From: Paraglomus occultum
Lineage: Eukaryota; Glomeromycota; Glomeromycetes; Paraglomerales; Paraglomeraceae
DNA: 18,750 bases
Assembly (NCBI GenBank): GCA_910592205.1
Contig: CAJVPJ010000703.1
Location: forward strand, 1-18,750
Reading direction: 5' to 3'
Shown here: positions 1 to 11,753 of the stretch, piece after piece
How positions within the stretch are numbered: the stretch's first letter is position 1
How the letters are laid out: each line of letters opens with the position of its first letter
Made by a program: the position numbers and the translations under genes
Notes under the pieces: model-generated
The model's database searches: none
The model's input: the letters and a program-made list of their open reading frames with translations, nothing else
What the model was told of the DNA's origin: nothing

Positions 1-73
1 GTCATTTTATTATACATTATCCCGAGCAATATTCAAATATACAAAGTGTCCGGTGACTTTTTTCCACTGAGTG
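1..73. mobile_element. Right-hand end of a Tc1/mariner-like DNA transposon (body lies left of the window)
   Basis: Read on the minus strand from base 73 leftwards, the sequence starts CACTCAGTGGAAAAAAGTC and continues to CCGGACAC. It closely matches the terminus at 18680 (CACTCACTGGACAAAAGTC) and is typical of Tc1-like inverted repeats. A TA dinucleotide, the normal Tc1/mariner target duplication, follows at 74-75. The orientation places the element to the left, so only its last 73 bases are here. No transposase is visible. Family assignment rests on the terminus alone. Confidence 0.7.
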
Positions 74-602
74 TATGTGTTTTAGCATATCCCTGTTCGA
101 AAACCTTGGTATTGCCGCTTAAAAGTTTGCTTTTTCTTCAGATGCAAACCAAGAACGTATTACGCATTGTTTTGCTGTTTCTTGATAAAAGTTGGCAAAG
201 GAAAAATTAATGCACAAAAAAATCAAATCAGGTATTTATCGCTTATTTCCAAGGCCTAAATAGATGGTGATATGCTGACAATGTTCAGGCCTGACTGCAA
301 TGCAATAGCAGACGTGAGACGTTGCTTCCAGGTGAAAATGCAAACATATTTTGAAGACTGCGCGACGCGGGCCAATTGATAAAATCGTAAATGTCGCCAT
401 ACATTGTTTACTTTGTCCGGGTTTGTGGTAGCGCGCCCCTAATAATAATTAGTCATAAAATAATCAGCCATCAAATTGCTCCAATGACACAATCCAATAT
501 ATTGTTGAAAATGTACAACGTATTACTACGGTAGCAGAAGTAAAAATCTGACGACTTTTCGAGTTCCTTCCTTTTCCCTTTCTTTTCACATATACTGTCG
601 TT
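74..602. other. Intergenic region and promoter of the peflin gene
   Basis: No gene found on either strand. The region becomes pyrimidine-rich just before the start codon (about 553-590, runs of TTCC and CCTTTC), a common feature of fungal promoters and 5' UTRs. Short reverse-strand frames reaching in from the peflin exons have no splice or family support. Confidence 0.5.
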
Positions 603-2130
<1,528 letters not shown>

Positions 2131-2217
2131 TTGGTTTGTCTAGTCAACTGCCGTTGAGCTGGTCATATGACACATTATCATTATTATATCACTTATTATC
2201 ATTATAGTTATTGATGC

Positions 2218-2223
2218 AATAAA
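2218..2223 (+). terminator. Poly(A) signal of the peflin gene
   Basis: Canonical AATAAA, 88 bases after the peflin stop codon, in AT-rich sequence. Confidence 0.6.
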
Positions 2224-3413
2224 GAAGGTTAATTATACAGTATTGTGATATAAGATCATCTCTCAGATAAAATGTATGTGCTAATTAAATTATAACTAGT
2301 AATTCAACTGTCGACCAATAATAATAACGATTATCATCAGGTGGATCTATTAAAATTTGAATAAGCTTAAAAATGGTGACAACTATATTTGTCCAATTTC
2401 ATAAACTTATAATAATTAATGTGTAACGCTTGGCGGATTACCCTTGCAGTCCCATACAGCACCAATGCTTTATTGTATTACGAAACACTTGAAAGATGTT
2501 TGTGTGTTTTGTGCTCACTCAACACAAGTATATCTTATATCTGCCAACAGAGAGTATTTTTACAATATGGCATTGTTTTCAAAATCGCCAAATTTGTCCA
2601 GTATTTTGTTGAGAATTAAACATGCATGAGAACATATCTTAAAACTTGTCACCATTCAATTACTACGCTGACAATGTTTAAAAGTCCACATTAGAACACT
2701 AGTGAGTAATTAGAACATGAGTAAGTAAATAAAACATTACATTCCCAGTTTAATTTATTGTCACGCATCAACCGATGAGCCGTAGCCTTCCCTTTCTTAT
2801 TCGTATGATAATTTCATGGCGAGTCATTTTCTGTCGTCCCATCTCGGTAGATTGAAATTCTTCGGAATGCCTCACGTATTCTCGGTGTCTCACATTTGTG
2901 CGTGCAAGTGTTTCTTGTATAACCATCAAGAATAAATAAATTTCACGCGTAAAAAAATGTCCATAGCTCACAGTACGCTTATATTGACACCCCCTGATGT
3001 AGGTAACGGTCTCCTTGTATTTAAAACTGTAGAAATGACTACCAACTTGGCCTAGCAATAACGCGTCATAATATATAATGTACATGTTAGAGTTTATAAC
3101 TTAAGACTATAATCATAATAATACGCCGTGAAAAAATTCAAGTGTCATCATTATCATTTATTCATTTGAAGACTCGAGGTGCATATATGAGAAGTCAGCT
3201 CGCATTCTATGAATTATTCAAAAACGAAAATCCATGTGAATGTACAACAATGGTTTATAAATATGATGATGATTTACAGTCTGTCAAATTTATTACTTTT
3301 TATGGAAATGTATCAAGATCGACAACAGCCATTCACATTCCGAGTTATGCGGACAAACTTAGTTCTGTTAGAGTTTCGAGAAAACGTCCCGTTTCAAACA
3401 TTCTGAAATCAAC
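2224..3413. other. Intergenic region between the peflin and F-box/WD genes
   Basis: No supported gene. Two frames of about 100 codons occur (2768-3085 reverse, 3142-3429 forward). Neither has a recognisable domain, and the forward one runs over the start of the F-box gene in another frame. The stretch before 3414 serves as the F-box gene promoter; no clear TATA box is seen. Confidence 0.45.
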
Positions 3414-5500
3414 ATGGACCTACCTTTAGAGTTCGAACAGGTATTGGCGAATTTCACCACACTGGACAGGAAGCAGCGAAACACGTTGTAAGTCTTTCAC
3501 GATCGCATAACGCATAACACACATGCGAAATCATTCTTTTGGTTTTTGACTCTTTCATAACGTCTCATAGTTTGAACGCTATCCTCGATCGGTGTGATCC
3601 ATATGACTTCTACATACTCCAACAAAAACTACAGCGAATAGGGTTAAGTGGCTTTGATCTTGTTGGAGCATTACCGCACGAATTGTCAGTGAAGATATTT
3701 ATTCAGTTGGAAGCAAGAGATATATGTGCTTGCAGAAAGGTATTAATCAGTTACGAGGATAGAATAGTAGAAACACTGCATGTTATACAAGGTCATTAGT
3801 GGACACTGTAGCTTACTTACAAACTGAGCTAGACGGAGTTAGTCTCTAGGCACTCTGATCCCGGGGAACAATCTCAACTATGCAATGTTAATCGCGCAAA
3901 GTGTATCTTTAAGAGAATAGCTCGACATAATGAACGCGTGTATGCATAGTGGAATATTGCATCGAGGCGATGCGAGTTATTCATTTGGTATCCCGCAAAC
4001 CTGAATTTTAGGTTCCGTTTATTTGCATTCCAATAGTTGTATTAGAAAGGCTACCTTATTCTGCAGGAAATAGTCGATAGTAAATAAAAGAGTGCGTTTT
4101 ACTCGATGTTAACAACAAAGGATGGGAAATTTCATGGGGAATGTTTTAGTCAATAGAATATGGCGACGATCACCTAAAACAAGCCGATGTCATGCGCTAG
4201 AATTACAACACGACATTGTTCCTCGAATCTAATCTTTTACAACTCATTCTCTTTCACTCGACAACTCAGGTCAGCAAATTGTGGTGTAATTTAACAAAAG
4301 ACTGGACTATCTGGCGCAACAAATACGAAAGTCTTGCTGATGGAGTCCCATCTCCAACGAAAGACATTCCCAACGAAGAGTGGGAGACTGTCTACCGCAA
4401 GCTTTACCGTAGGGAAATAAACTGGCATAAAGGACAGGTCAAATACATCAAACTACTAAAAGGTCATAATGCTCGCATAAGCGATGTGAGATTGAAAGAC
4501 GATATCCTCGTCACTGCGTCAGCCGACCGCACTGTAAGAATTTGGGATTTAGAAACTGGACTTTGTAAACGAGTATTGATGGGTAATTCGTTCAGCTGTG
4601 TGGACTTTTTACCAAAAGAAAAAATTGTGGCTGCGTCGACCTTTTTCCGGTACGGGATCGCCTTGGTCAAACGGGGGGGGAGGCTGGACATTGGGTGTTT
4701 GGTGGATTAACCGTTGTTCGTACGTTCAATTAATCAATTGCATTGTAACAGTTCATCATTTGTTTGGAATATGGAAACTGGAGAGCTTATAAGAGAATTA
4801 TGCGGTCATGTGAGCGCAGTTAGGTGTATTAGTCTCAACAAAACGTATGTAGCTTCATGTGCATTCGACGGAAGCTTGATCGTATGGAATTGGACAACGG
4901 GGGAGAAAGTAGTTACTATATCAGCCGATGTAAGATATTTACCACCGTCTCTGCCTTAACTTTTCTATTCCGCTGCAACCGGTCTATTTTGTATTCTACT
5001 GAACGCGCACTTGGTTTTACTAGGCCAATGATTTCCACATGTTGGAAACCGCTCTGGTAACTCACAGCACCAACGAAATCAAAGTATATGCTCTGCCCAC
5101 CGGCGACTTGCTCTACTCAACTCCATTTGATAAAGGTATTGTGGCCTGGGCGTACATCAAAAATTACTTGTCAACTGATCTCGAGTCTGTTCTCGATTTC
5201 CTCCAACCATCGATACCCCTTCCACCTGGAGTTTCAAACGTGAACGGACGCTCGCCGCGCGTATATGCGTTTGACTCAAAAAAAGGACGAATGGTGCGTC
5301 CGACCAATGGATATCCAACACCAAACATGTTGAATTTGACGCTTTTGGACGAGCAGGCAAGATCAAAAAATCTACGCTATCCGACGAACGCGAAGGGTGA
5401 AAGCTTTAAAGATTTTACAGCTTTGACTATGGACCGTGCACATGTCGTTGTCGGATGTTTCAATGGATTAGTGGTCGCTTTAGGATTTCAGGGAGATTGA
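3414..5500 (+). CDS. F-box/WD-repeat protein (SCF ubiquitin-ligase substrate receptor), 5 exons, 425 aa
   Basis: F-box/WD proteins link SKP1 of an SCF ubiquitin ligase through the F-box and capture substrates with the WD propeller. Exons: 3414-3487, 3571-3739, 4270-4649, 4752-4929 and 5024-5500; phases agree through to TGA. The F-box lies at about residues 53-97 (ALPHELSVKIFIQL, then VSKLWCNL and WTIWR). WD blades follow: one from about 147 (GHNARISDVRL... ASADRTVRIWDLETG), one with SSFVWNMETGELIRELCGH made by joining exons 3 and 4, one with SCAFDGSLIVWNWTTGE, and more divergent blades in the last exon. Only about four or five blades are clear, so the propeller is short or its end diverged. 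Intron 2 is 530 bp, far longer than the others (83-102 bp). The stop lies 133 bp from that of the convergent SWI5 gene. The exact orthologue (MET30-, CDC4- or POF-like) cannot be named. Confidence 0.9.
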
Positions 5501-5633
5501 GTAATCATATTTTAGTCAAAGTTGTCTGTTTTGTACTAGATAATCGTTTACCATTACTATCCGTTCCAAGCTACATCCATCCGTAATTGAAAACTATAGA
5601 TTTTCGCTTTCATAACTTATTGCAAAAGCGTTC

Positions 5634-6734
5634 TCAATCTTCGATACCTACGCCAAATTTCTCATACATTTCTCTGGTTGTTGTTCCCTCGATTTCTGCA
5701 CACTTTTGCATGAAATTGGACATGGTATAACGTTACTTGGACAATACACATTGTCGTTGTATTAATAATTCTCATTTGATTTTTGTAAAATTCACCTTTC
5801 CAAACAGCATTTGTCCAACATCTTTTATTTCATTATATTCATGTATTCGTTTATAATGAGCATCGAGAATCTTTTGGATATCGGTTTCTCTACTTGGAGG
5901 AGGGAAATGAACAACAGCACATTCGAATAGACATTTAATTACACTAGACGGATAATAAAGCCAACCGAATTGCAAGTTGAAGTTTTTTGCTTACTCGAAT
6001 TGTTTCATGATTTCTGTCTCGTCTGCTTTCAACGCGTTTAGTCGTTCCTCGAGAGATTTTATCTGTGACTGCAATAAAGTCTGTCTTTGCATAAATCGGT
6101 TTAGTCTCGTATGTTGATTGAAGCGTTTAGAGTTCAACTTGTCATTAAAATTAGACGTGGCGTGGAAGTATAATCGGCTATATATATATATATATACGGC
6201 ATACCTTCTCAGTCAGCGCTTTCGGATCGGATTCTATGGATGTGATATCGGATTCTGGCAGCGATTTGCGCTAGACGAGAGACGAGAATAATTTCAGTGA
6301 AAAGCAGGTGATAGCCACATTGCAACACGCAAGGACGGATACTTGACGATACCTTAACGCCTTTATGCTCAGTACAGGAATTACCGATAACATGACCATA
6401 ATGAACGTAATTGTTTGCTTTCTCGCCGAGATAATATATAGTTAAAGTATCCTCAGAGCTTTTACCAAAGCTATCACACGTATTAATTGATCCTACTCTT
6501 CTCTTCCGTTCTGTTCTGAAAAGTACGCCATATTTATTAAAGATTCTCTTGCCGTTTGTAGTCGAGACGTGATCAAACTTACAAAATAGTTTCTCCTACT
6601 AGATTTTCAAGCGACTGCACGCATGTATCTCCAAATTCCTGCTTCAAATCAAATAAACATACTGCTGTGTTCTGTTTATGTTTTACAATGAACTTCATGA
6701 TAGATTCCTTGGAGGGTTGAAGAATGGCAGACAT
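5634..6734 (-). CDS. SWI5: SWI5-family recombination mediator with N-terminal winged-helix-like extension, 6 exons, 206 aa
   Basis: SWI5/SAE3 proteins, with SFR1/MEI5, stimulate RAD51 and DMC1 strand exchange in homologous recombination. Exons on the reverse strand: 6734-6583, 6515-6353, 6270-6205, 6068-5995, 5892-5796 and 5702-5634; all junctions are GT...AG and in phase. The C-terminal part is the SWI5 domain: a coiled coil (QIKSLEERLNALKADE...), then RIHEYNEIKDVGQMLFGK and CAEIEGTTTREMYEKFG, matching the family's HxYNxIKDxGQxLxGK signature. For exon 5 I chose the acceptor at 5893-5894 behind a pyrimidine tract; an in-phase alternative at 5944-5945 would insert 17 residues. The last acceptor is weak but restores the family pattern. 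Residues 1-85 resemble a winged helix (ESIMKFIVKHK, a second helix ending KQEFG, SLENLVGETILTERKRR, then TIYYLG). Many family members are under 100 aa, so this extension is unusual, or exons 1-2 are a separate gene. Confidence 0.87.
6179..6196. repeat. (TA)9 microsatellite in a SWI5 intron
   Basis: Nine TA units in a row within the third SWI5 intron (6069-6204). Confidence 0.9.
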
Positions 6735-7223
6735 TTTCTTTTGACACGCGAAAGGGATGAACGAAACGGTAATTTAGTGTAATTTAATTGCATCGAAATG
6801 ATCAGCAAACCGGGATTTTAAGTTAAAGTGACAAACTGTAATACTGTAATAGAACATTCTAATTCTAATTCAAGTGATGACAAAGTTAGGCTTTATTCGT
6901 TGCAACATTACATTAGTCTGTTTTAACATCAACCGACTTGACGCGTATTTATTTTTGGTGATTGTGTAATAATAATACACGTAAGAACACTACCTGACGT
7001 AATAAAAATTTTTAATTAAACCATTTCACAGAATGTTCTTCCGAATGGTAATTCTGTGGTTGCACGAACGCAAAGACAATAATATTGTAAATAGGCAGTC
7101 GCGTTTTAAGTGTTTCATTAAATAATTGAGAGCAAATCACATTTACTGGTCTTGTAGACGCGTACATTAAATACAAATAAGATGTACAATGATATCTGCA
7201 AAAATATTTTAACACATCGCTGA
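6735..7223. other. Upstream region of SWI5, no gene found
   Basis: AT-rich. A 77-codon reverse frame (7012-7245) has no recognisable features or good splice sites. The part next to 6734 must hold the SWI5 promoter; no clear TATA box is seen. Confidence 0.4.
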
Positions 7224-7832
7224 ATGATGAAGTTATCCATACCAAATGTTCAAAGGCAACCCTTGGTGTATATAGACTATCTCAAACTTGCAGAGTTGAT
7301 GAAAGCCACGAAAGTAAAGATACAGTATGTGATGGTCTCTTCAATGTAGGGAATTTGCCGTGACAATCAAAACTTGAAAAAAGCAAGCCAGTGAGTATTG
7401 GGTCTAGCAAAAGCTTTGTAAGTAACAATGGTTATGCAAGTTCGTTTACAAATTTATATTCTAAATGACATTTGCAAATAATTCAGAATGGTAAAAATAG
7501 TCTGCATACCAACAATAGTGAATACCATATACTGTATAATCACCTTTATTTCACAAGGCTTGAAAACCAGTATGCTAAATGTCTGAGTTAGCAATGTTTC
7601 ATGCTCTTATTTATTGTTCCTTACTATGTATTATGTATTAGACTTGTCTCATTTTCAGCTAGACCTGGTTATTGTTTACCATCAGTCACATCGCCAATAC
7701 TTGCAGGCAAGAACACATCAACGGGGCGCGATGGGAGCAAAAGTAACAATACGCGGTAAATTAGACAGTATGAACCATCAACTTTATGGAATTACATGTA
7801 TTGGAGTACGACTCGGTAACAAATCTCACTAA
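7224..7832 (+). other. Possible small spliced gene, exon structure unresolved
   Basis: Two pieces look coding. At 7224-7324 two tandem ATGs open a frame (MMKLSIPNVQRQPL...) that ends at a good GTATGT donor. At 7707-7832 a frame after an acceptor-like TTGCAG reads RTHQRGAMGAKVTIRGK and ends at TAA. The second piece accepts phase 0, but the ATG frame leaves the donor in phase 2, so they do not join simply. Another frame through the first piece (KCSKATLGVYRLSQTCRVDE) leaves the same donor in phase 0 and would join, but lacks a start. A transcript is plausible; no protein is asserted. Confidence 0.25.
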
Positions 7833-8046
7833 GATATTCCATTTCTAACGATTGATAATATTAACAAGAATCAAATAATGATGAAATACAAATAGAATGA
7901 AGGAAATTGAATATTATTTAAATGAAGAGATAAACTTTATAAGCACAATAATGATATTCAAAAAATTTTTATTATAAATGCAAAATGGTCTTCGTTTGTC
8001 GAACAATTTGTAAATTACAATACCCATTTTATTAAATAAAAATTTT

Positions 8047-8060
8047 GGATTCGGATTCGG
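8047..8060. repeat. Short tandem GGATTC repeat
   Basis: Two GGATTC units followed by GG, in an otherwise AT-rich stretch. Possibly a remnant of a dispersed repeat, which cannot be tested from one window. Confidence 0.4.
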
Positions 8061-8651
8061 TTCTTTGTTGCCTCAAATCGTTGGCCGTCGCCGATAATTT
8101 TAATCTGCAGATAGAATCGTTACAACGGATAGTATTTAATTGGTCTATCTAATTTGATAATCTCATTATGATTATCTTCCTGTACAAAACAATGATGCAT
8201 AAACTTCATGAATAAACTTGTAATGTAAAAATAATATTGAAGAGATAAAAAAGTAAAAACGGGCAAAGACTCATAAGTGAATACTTGAATAGCAAACCAG
8301 AACATATTTGGGTTAAAAAAATTGAAAATATTTACATTTCCAGAACGGTAGCATTAGTAATATCAATAAATGGAGGATTGTATACTCGATCGTTGAATAC
8401 TTATATAAGAAATATAATAAAAAAATGATGGATAATTTACTCTAAATGTTTGAAGGGATTAGTAATCTAATTTATAAGAAATACGAAACAAGAGATTTTC
8501 TATACGATTACTGGTTTAGCAAAAATCGAAAAAATATATTTAATCATTGATAATAATAGAGAAAATTACCCAACAAGTTTACATCAAAGATATTAAGAAA
8601 TTTTTTGTAATAATGTACCAAAGTAAAAAGGTATTATTCAACTCTTCAATT

Positions 8652-8667
8652 GTTGTAGTACTACAAC
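8652..8667. repeat. Perfect 16-bp palindrome
   Basis: GTTGTAGTACTACAAC is its own reverse complement, centred between 8659 and 8660. It could be a dimeric binding site or chance. Confidence 0.6.
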
Positions 8668-9101
8668 TGTAGACCAGCTATAATTACTAATATTAATATC
8701 CCATTTGCATGCTCTTGACAGTCTCTCTATTAACTCTATTTGTATTCACTCCATGAGTAATGAGGTCTATCACTAAATAATGAATATTCTGCGTTTCTGT
8801 CAAATTTTAATGGTCCCCAGAAAATTGACCAATTAAAATAACGATAAGGCTTTTCAAAATTTGAACCCCCTACATCTCATTTATTATTCTCGTTCTATCT
8901 TAATCCCAAGTGATCATGAATTCATCCGTCGTGCTATTGATATCCTTACAACTGATTCATAAGGGGAAATAGACAGAATTACCATGATGAACTGAATATC
9001 AGTGTACCTGTGGATGAACGTACGTGTATACGTAATATGATGCTACTTTTGATGTGGTTTTTATTATGACGAGCCTTTACGTTAAATTAGCCTGAATTAT
9101 T

Positions 9102-10583
9102 ATGTGGACAAAGCGTATAAATTTAGGGATTCCTCGTTTCTGATAAATAAAAACCATAATGCCTTTTGTTATGGTTATTTTTTTGAAATGGGAGTTTGGG
9201 TTTGCTTCGTTGCCGTTAATTTACCATTCTATCTTTCTAGCTTTTCAGGTAAAAAAACCAGTATCAGTGGCGTAGTTAGCCTGTTGATCAGTCTATTCGG
9301 ACGGGGTATGTGCATTATGAACTATGTAAATAGATTACTGAAGAGCTTTCAATTGTTAAATGAAGATATTCCAACACCTATGCGACATCATCTTGAGATG
9401 AGCGAAACAAATAACATGCACTACCATCTGATATTACGCTGTAAAACTTAGACTGTATGCCATACCTGATCAAGCTCTAAAATTACTTCATCCTTACTTC
9501 AAATAGATCGTTCGAGTATGAGAAGTCAGAAAGTCAAGTCAGTTTTTCATTCCTCGAAAGGACTTTCTCTCTTATCCCTAGGTGTGTAATACTGATAGAT
9601 AATCCAAAAAATTTTGCATAATGATGATAATTCAATAAACCAGTTCTGCTGCTGATAAACTGTGAAGAAACTCATTTCCAAAACTCTCACTTTGTCTGAT
9701 GCATACGAACAAGTGTTTTCTTAGAGAGAAAATTTGGTTGATAATTGGTACTAACATATACCTACTCACTATTAGGACATAATCTGGCTGATGAGGCCAC
9801 GTTAACATCTTATCTCCGGTATTTACCAGAATCAGTTGATTATACTTCCTCTTCCCATGGTTATAGCTCATACGTTAGGATAGACGTATCGGGACTCTAC
9901 CAAAGTGCTAGTAAGTATAATATATCACCGTTGTGTATAATAGCAGAAATGATGTTTACCATACAAATCCGTGTTTCAGATGAGGTTCACCAACGATTAT
10001 ACGATGTAGTTCTGATTTTATCTCAACGTGTCAATCTTTTCGTTTTTATTATCATTCTGCTTACTTTCGATTCTATGACTATTAAGGTTGTCTGGTTCCA
10101 TACTGCATATTCTCAACTCCCGTCCACATTGCACGTGCTCTCATTATAAGGTAACATCATTTTATTTCAATTCGTGGTTTCTCTTTTCTTAATGACGATT
10201 TCTTAAATCCATTCGATGATGGGGAATTACATCTTGTCAGACGAGGGAGTAGTTCATTTCAACAGGGGTTTTCTCTGTCGCGATATGATTAGTCTCGTGT
10301 CGATGAGATGGGAGAGATTGCATGACAAGTGTATTCTCTTTTACTTTCTCTGAAGATATAAGATATTTATTACTGAAAAAATATGGTCAACTAAAGTTAG
10401 TTGTTAAAATGGCATATCGAGCTGACCATTTGATTATATTAAATTGTATAGGATATTGTCGATTGACAATCGTAGGAGAGCAATCGATTGTCAACTCTTT
10501 CAGGCGGAGCTGTGGCTTCTCCTATTTGTGACCCTAAACTACTCACAACGGTTGTGTCAATGGGAACCCTATCATTTATTTAA
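9102..10583 (+). CDS. Candidate six-exon gene, 140 aa, unknown function (faint PEX11-like C-terminus)
   Basis: Splice-site reading gives exons 9102-9114, 9249-9305, 9776-9910, 9980-10027, 10356-10445 and 10504-10583, starting MWTKR and ending MGTLSFI. All five introns are phase 1 and the chain is open throughout. Exon 3 is the firmest: it follows TACTAAC and an AG at 9775, ends at a GTAAGT donor and reads ADEATLTSYLRYLPESVDY. Joining exons 4 and 5 makes a long helix (HQRLYDVVLILSQHIRYLLL). Introns 2 and 4 (470 and 328 bp) are long and may hide further exons, and the exon-4 donor (GTGTCA) is weak. The C-terminus (MAYRADHLIILN, then a small-residue hydrophobic end) faintly recalls the membrane-associated end of PEX11 peroxisomal proteins. 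That is only a hint, so no symbol is given. Confidence 0.42.
10463..10494. repeat. Inverted repeat, 10-bp perfect stem
   Basis: TTGACAATCG at 10463-10472 pairs perfectly with CGATTGTCAA at 10485-10494 across a 12-base loop. It lies in the 58-bp last intron of the preceding candidate gene and would bring its splice sites closer in the RNA. Confidence 0.7.
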
Positions 10584-10751
10584 CGGACATTCATGGTTAA
10601 CACTAACACTAGGCGATTATTCGCCGTTCGAGTTGCTCCTTTATTCCCTACCGATGGGATTAATTCGGAAGTCTATATTGAATTATCCTGACGTGTCGCA
10701 CAACCCAACCCGGTACGTCGTATGGCACATAGTATTAATATTTGCTAATAT

Positions 10752-10973
10752 TTAAGACTGTGACGTGTCGCGATAATTCCTGATTATCGTAGTAGTGGAT
10801 GGGCTAAAATAGGGACTATTTCAATCGCTCGAGAAGCAGTAAGACGTTAGATTTTACGAATATTCATCGGGCACAGTAGTGCCACAATTTTCTATACAAC
10901 GATAGATCCCCAAGACTCTTTCAGAAACATCTTCTTGAATATGTATGAGCATCTTTTTAGCTTGTTCAGACAT
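10752..10973 (-). CDS. Candidate small two-exon gene, 55 aa or longer, unknown function
   Basis: Reverse-strand exons 10973-10858 and 10803-10752 join across a 54-bp intron (donor GTAAAA, a CTAAC branch-like motif, acceptor CTATTTTAG) to give a protein starting MSEQAKKMLIHIQEDVSERV, with GIYRCIENCGTTVPDEYS and ending RDTSQS. The composition is strongly protein-like: an amphipathic helix with acidic and basic faces and two cysteines. The frame stays open 17 codons upstream of the ATG (reading IHIVWLLDA) and meets a plausible acceptor with CACTAAC before it, so this may be the C-terminal end of a longer gene. It converges on the 9102-10583 candidate, with 168 bp between stops. I do not recognise the family. 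Confidence 0.42.
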
Positions 10974-11420
10974 CGCGTCTAATAACCACACTATATGAAT
11001 TCTACCGTTCGGATTACGTTAGTGGCGAAGTAATATATTGTTTTGACTTACTACAATTTCGGTTGATATCTACTGTTTTTTGATTATTCTTTGAAATAAG
11101 CTGTGGAAGATAAACGCGAACTTTGGAAAAGTTCTAATGGTGATCTCAAAAAATCGAAAAGTTAAACTTGGTTTTACATCAGCTGATAGCATCTTCATAA
11201 GTAAAGAGTGCTTTGAGTTTGCCAGTTTATCCATTTACGACAATTATTAACTCCTGTCAATAATATAATCCTGTTACTAAAAAGTAAGTACTTCAGTAAA
11301 ATTTCCCCGATTATTCCTTGATCTGTTATTGCGTTATACACAGTCACTATTGGAAGATGAAGTCGTCGGGCTGGACATCGAGAGATCTTGTTATAACGAA
11401 GATTACATTTGAGTCGCGTA
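10974..11420. other. Coding-like signal on both strands, gene structure unresolved
   Basis: On the plus strand a terminal-exon candidate at 11297-11412 follows TTACTAA and an acceptor CTTCAG; it reads KFPRLFLDLLLRYTQSLLED, then EVVGLDIERSC, and stops at TGA. Upstream, after AG at 11100, one frame reads VEDKRELWKSSNGDLKKSK and could splice into it in phase 1. A second frame over the same bases reads GKVLMVISKNRKVKLGFTSA. The minus strand is also open across 11297-11412 (LPIVTVYNAITDQGIIGEIL). I believe an exon is present, most likely plus-strand, but cannot fix a gene model or start. Confidence 0.3.
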
Positions 11421-11753
11421 AAAGTTGTTATTTATATTAAGCAAAACATCCTATCTTAGGAAAGAATCTACTACTCGTGAACTGCACACCCGCATTTGAC
11501 AACAGGAAACTGTTCAGGATTATAGGGTTTATCAGGTGATTTATTAATTATATTTCTATTATTCACCTGCTTTTAGTTGTTGCGAACGAGTTAAAGAGGA
11601 TATCGAAACCTTGATTAATTGTTGTTTAAATTTAATATGATTATTATTATGATGTTCTGTTCGATAAAACGATTTACCGACTATAGTGATGATTATCGAG
11701 ATCGTTTTACTACATGCACTTGGTTCTATATGATCCGCACAACATCATTATAA

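Larger units (their letters stand above)
7850..9101. other. AT-rich intergenic stretch without genes
   Basis: About 1.25 kb, very AT-rich, with no frame I would call coding on either strand. It holds a tandem GGATTC repeat at 8047-8060 and a 16-bp palindrome at 8652-8667, listed separately. Confidence 0.55.

Noticed and set aside
2814-2944. Reverse-strand frame with RISIYRDG, reminiscent of an Argonaute PIWI motif
   Set aside because: Only a few residues match. The flanking sequence shows no PIWI features and no splice context supports an exon.
2768-3085. Reverse ORF of 105 aa
   Set aside because: No domain, promoter or poly(A) signal. Other frames over the same bases are equally open, which suggests chance.
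3142-3429. Forward ORF of 95 aa
   Set aside because: Overlaps the start codon and first exon of the F-box gene in another frame; no recognisable features.
4598-4792. Apparent frameshift between WD blades in the F-box gene
   Set aside because: Explained by a 102-bp phase-2 intron (4650-4751) that restores the WD pattern, so there is no break.
7012-7245. Reverse ORF of 77 aa
   Set aside because: AT-rich chance frame without motifs or splice sites.
7480-7580. Possible UPF0729-like hydrophobic exon (VCIP...) after an AG near 7485
   Set aside because: Beyond four residues the match to that family fails.
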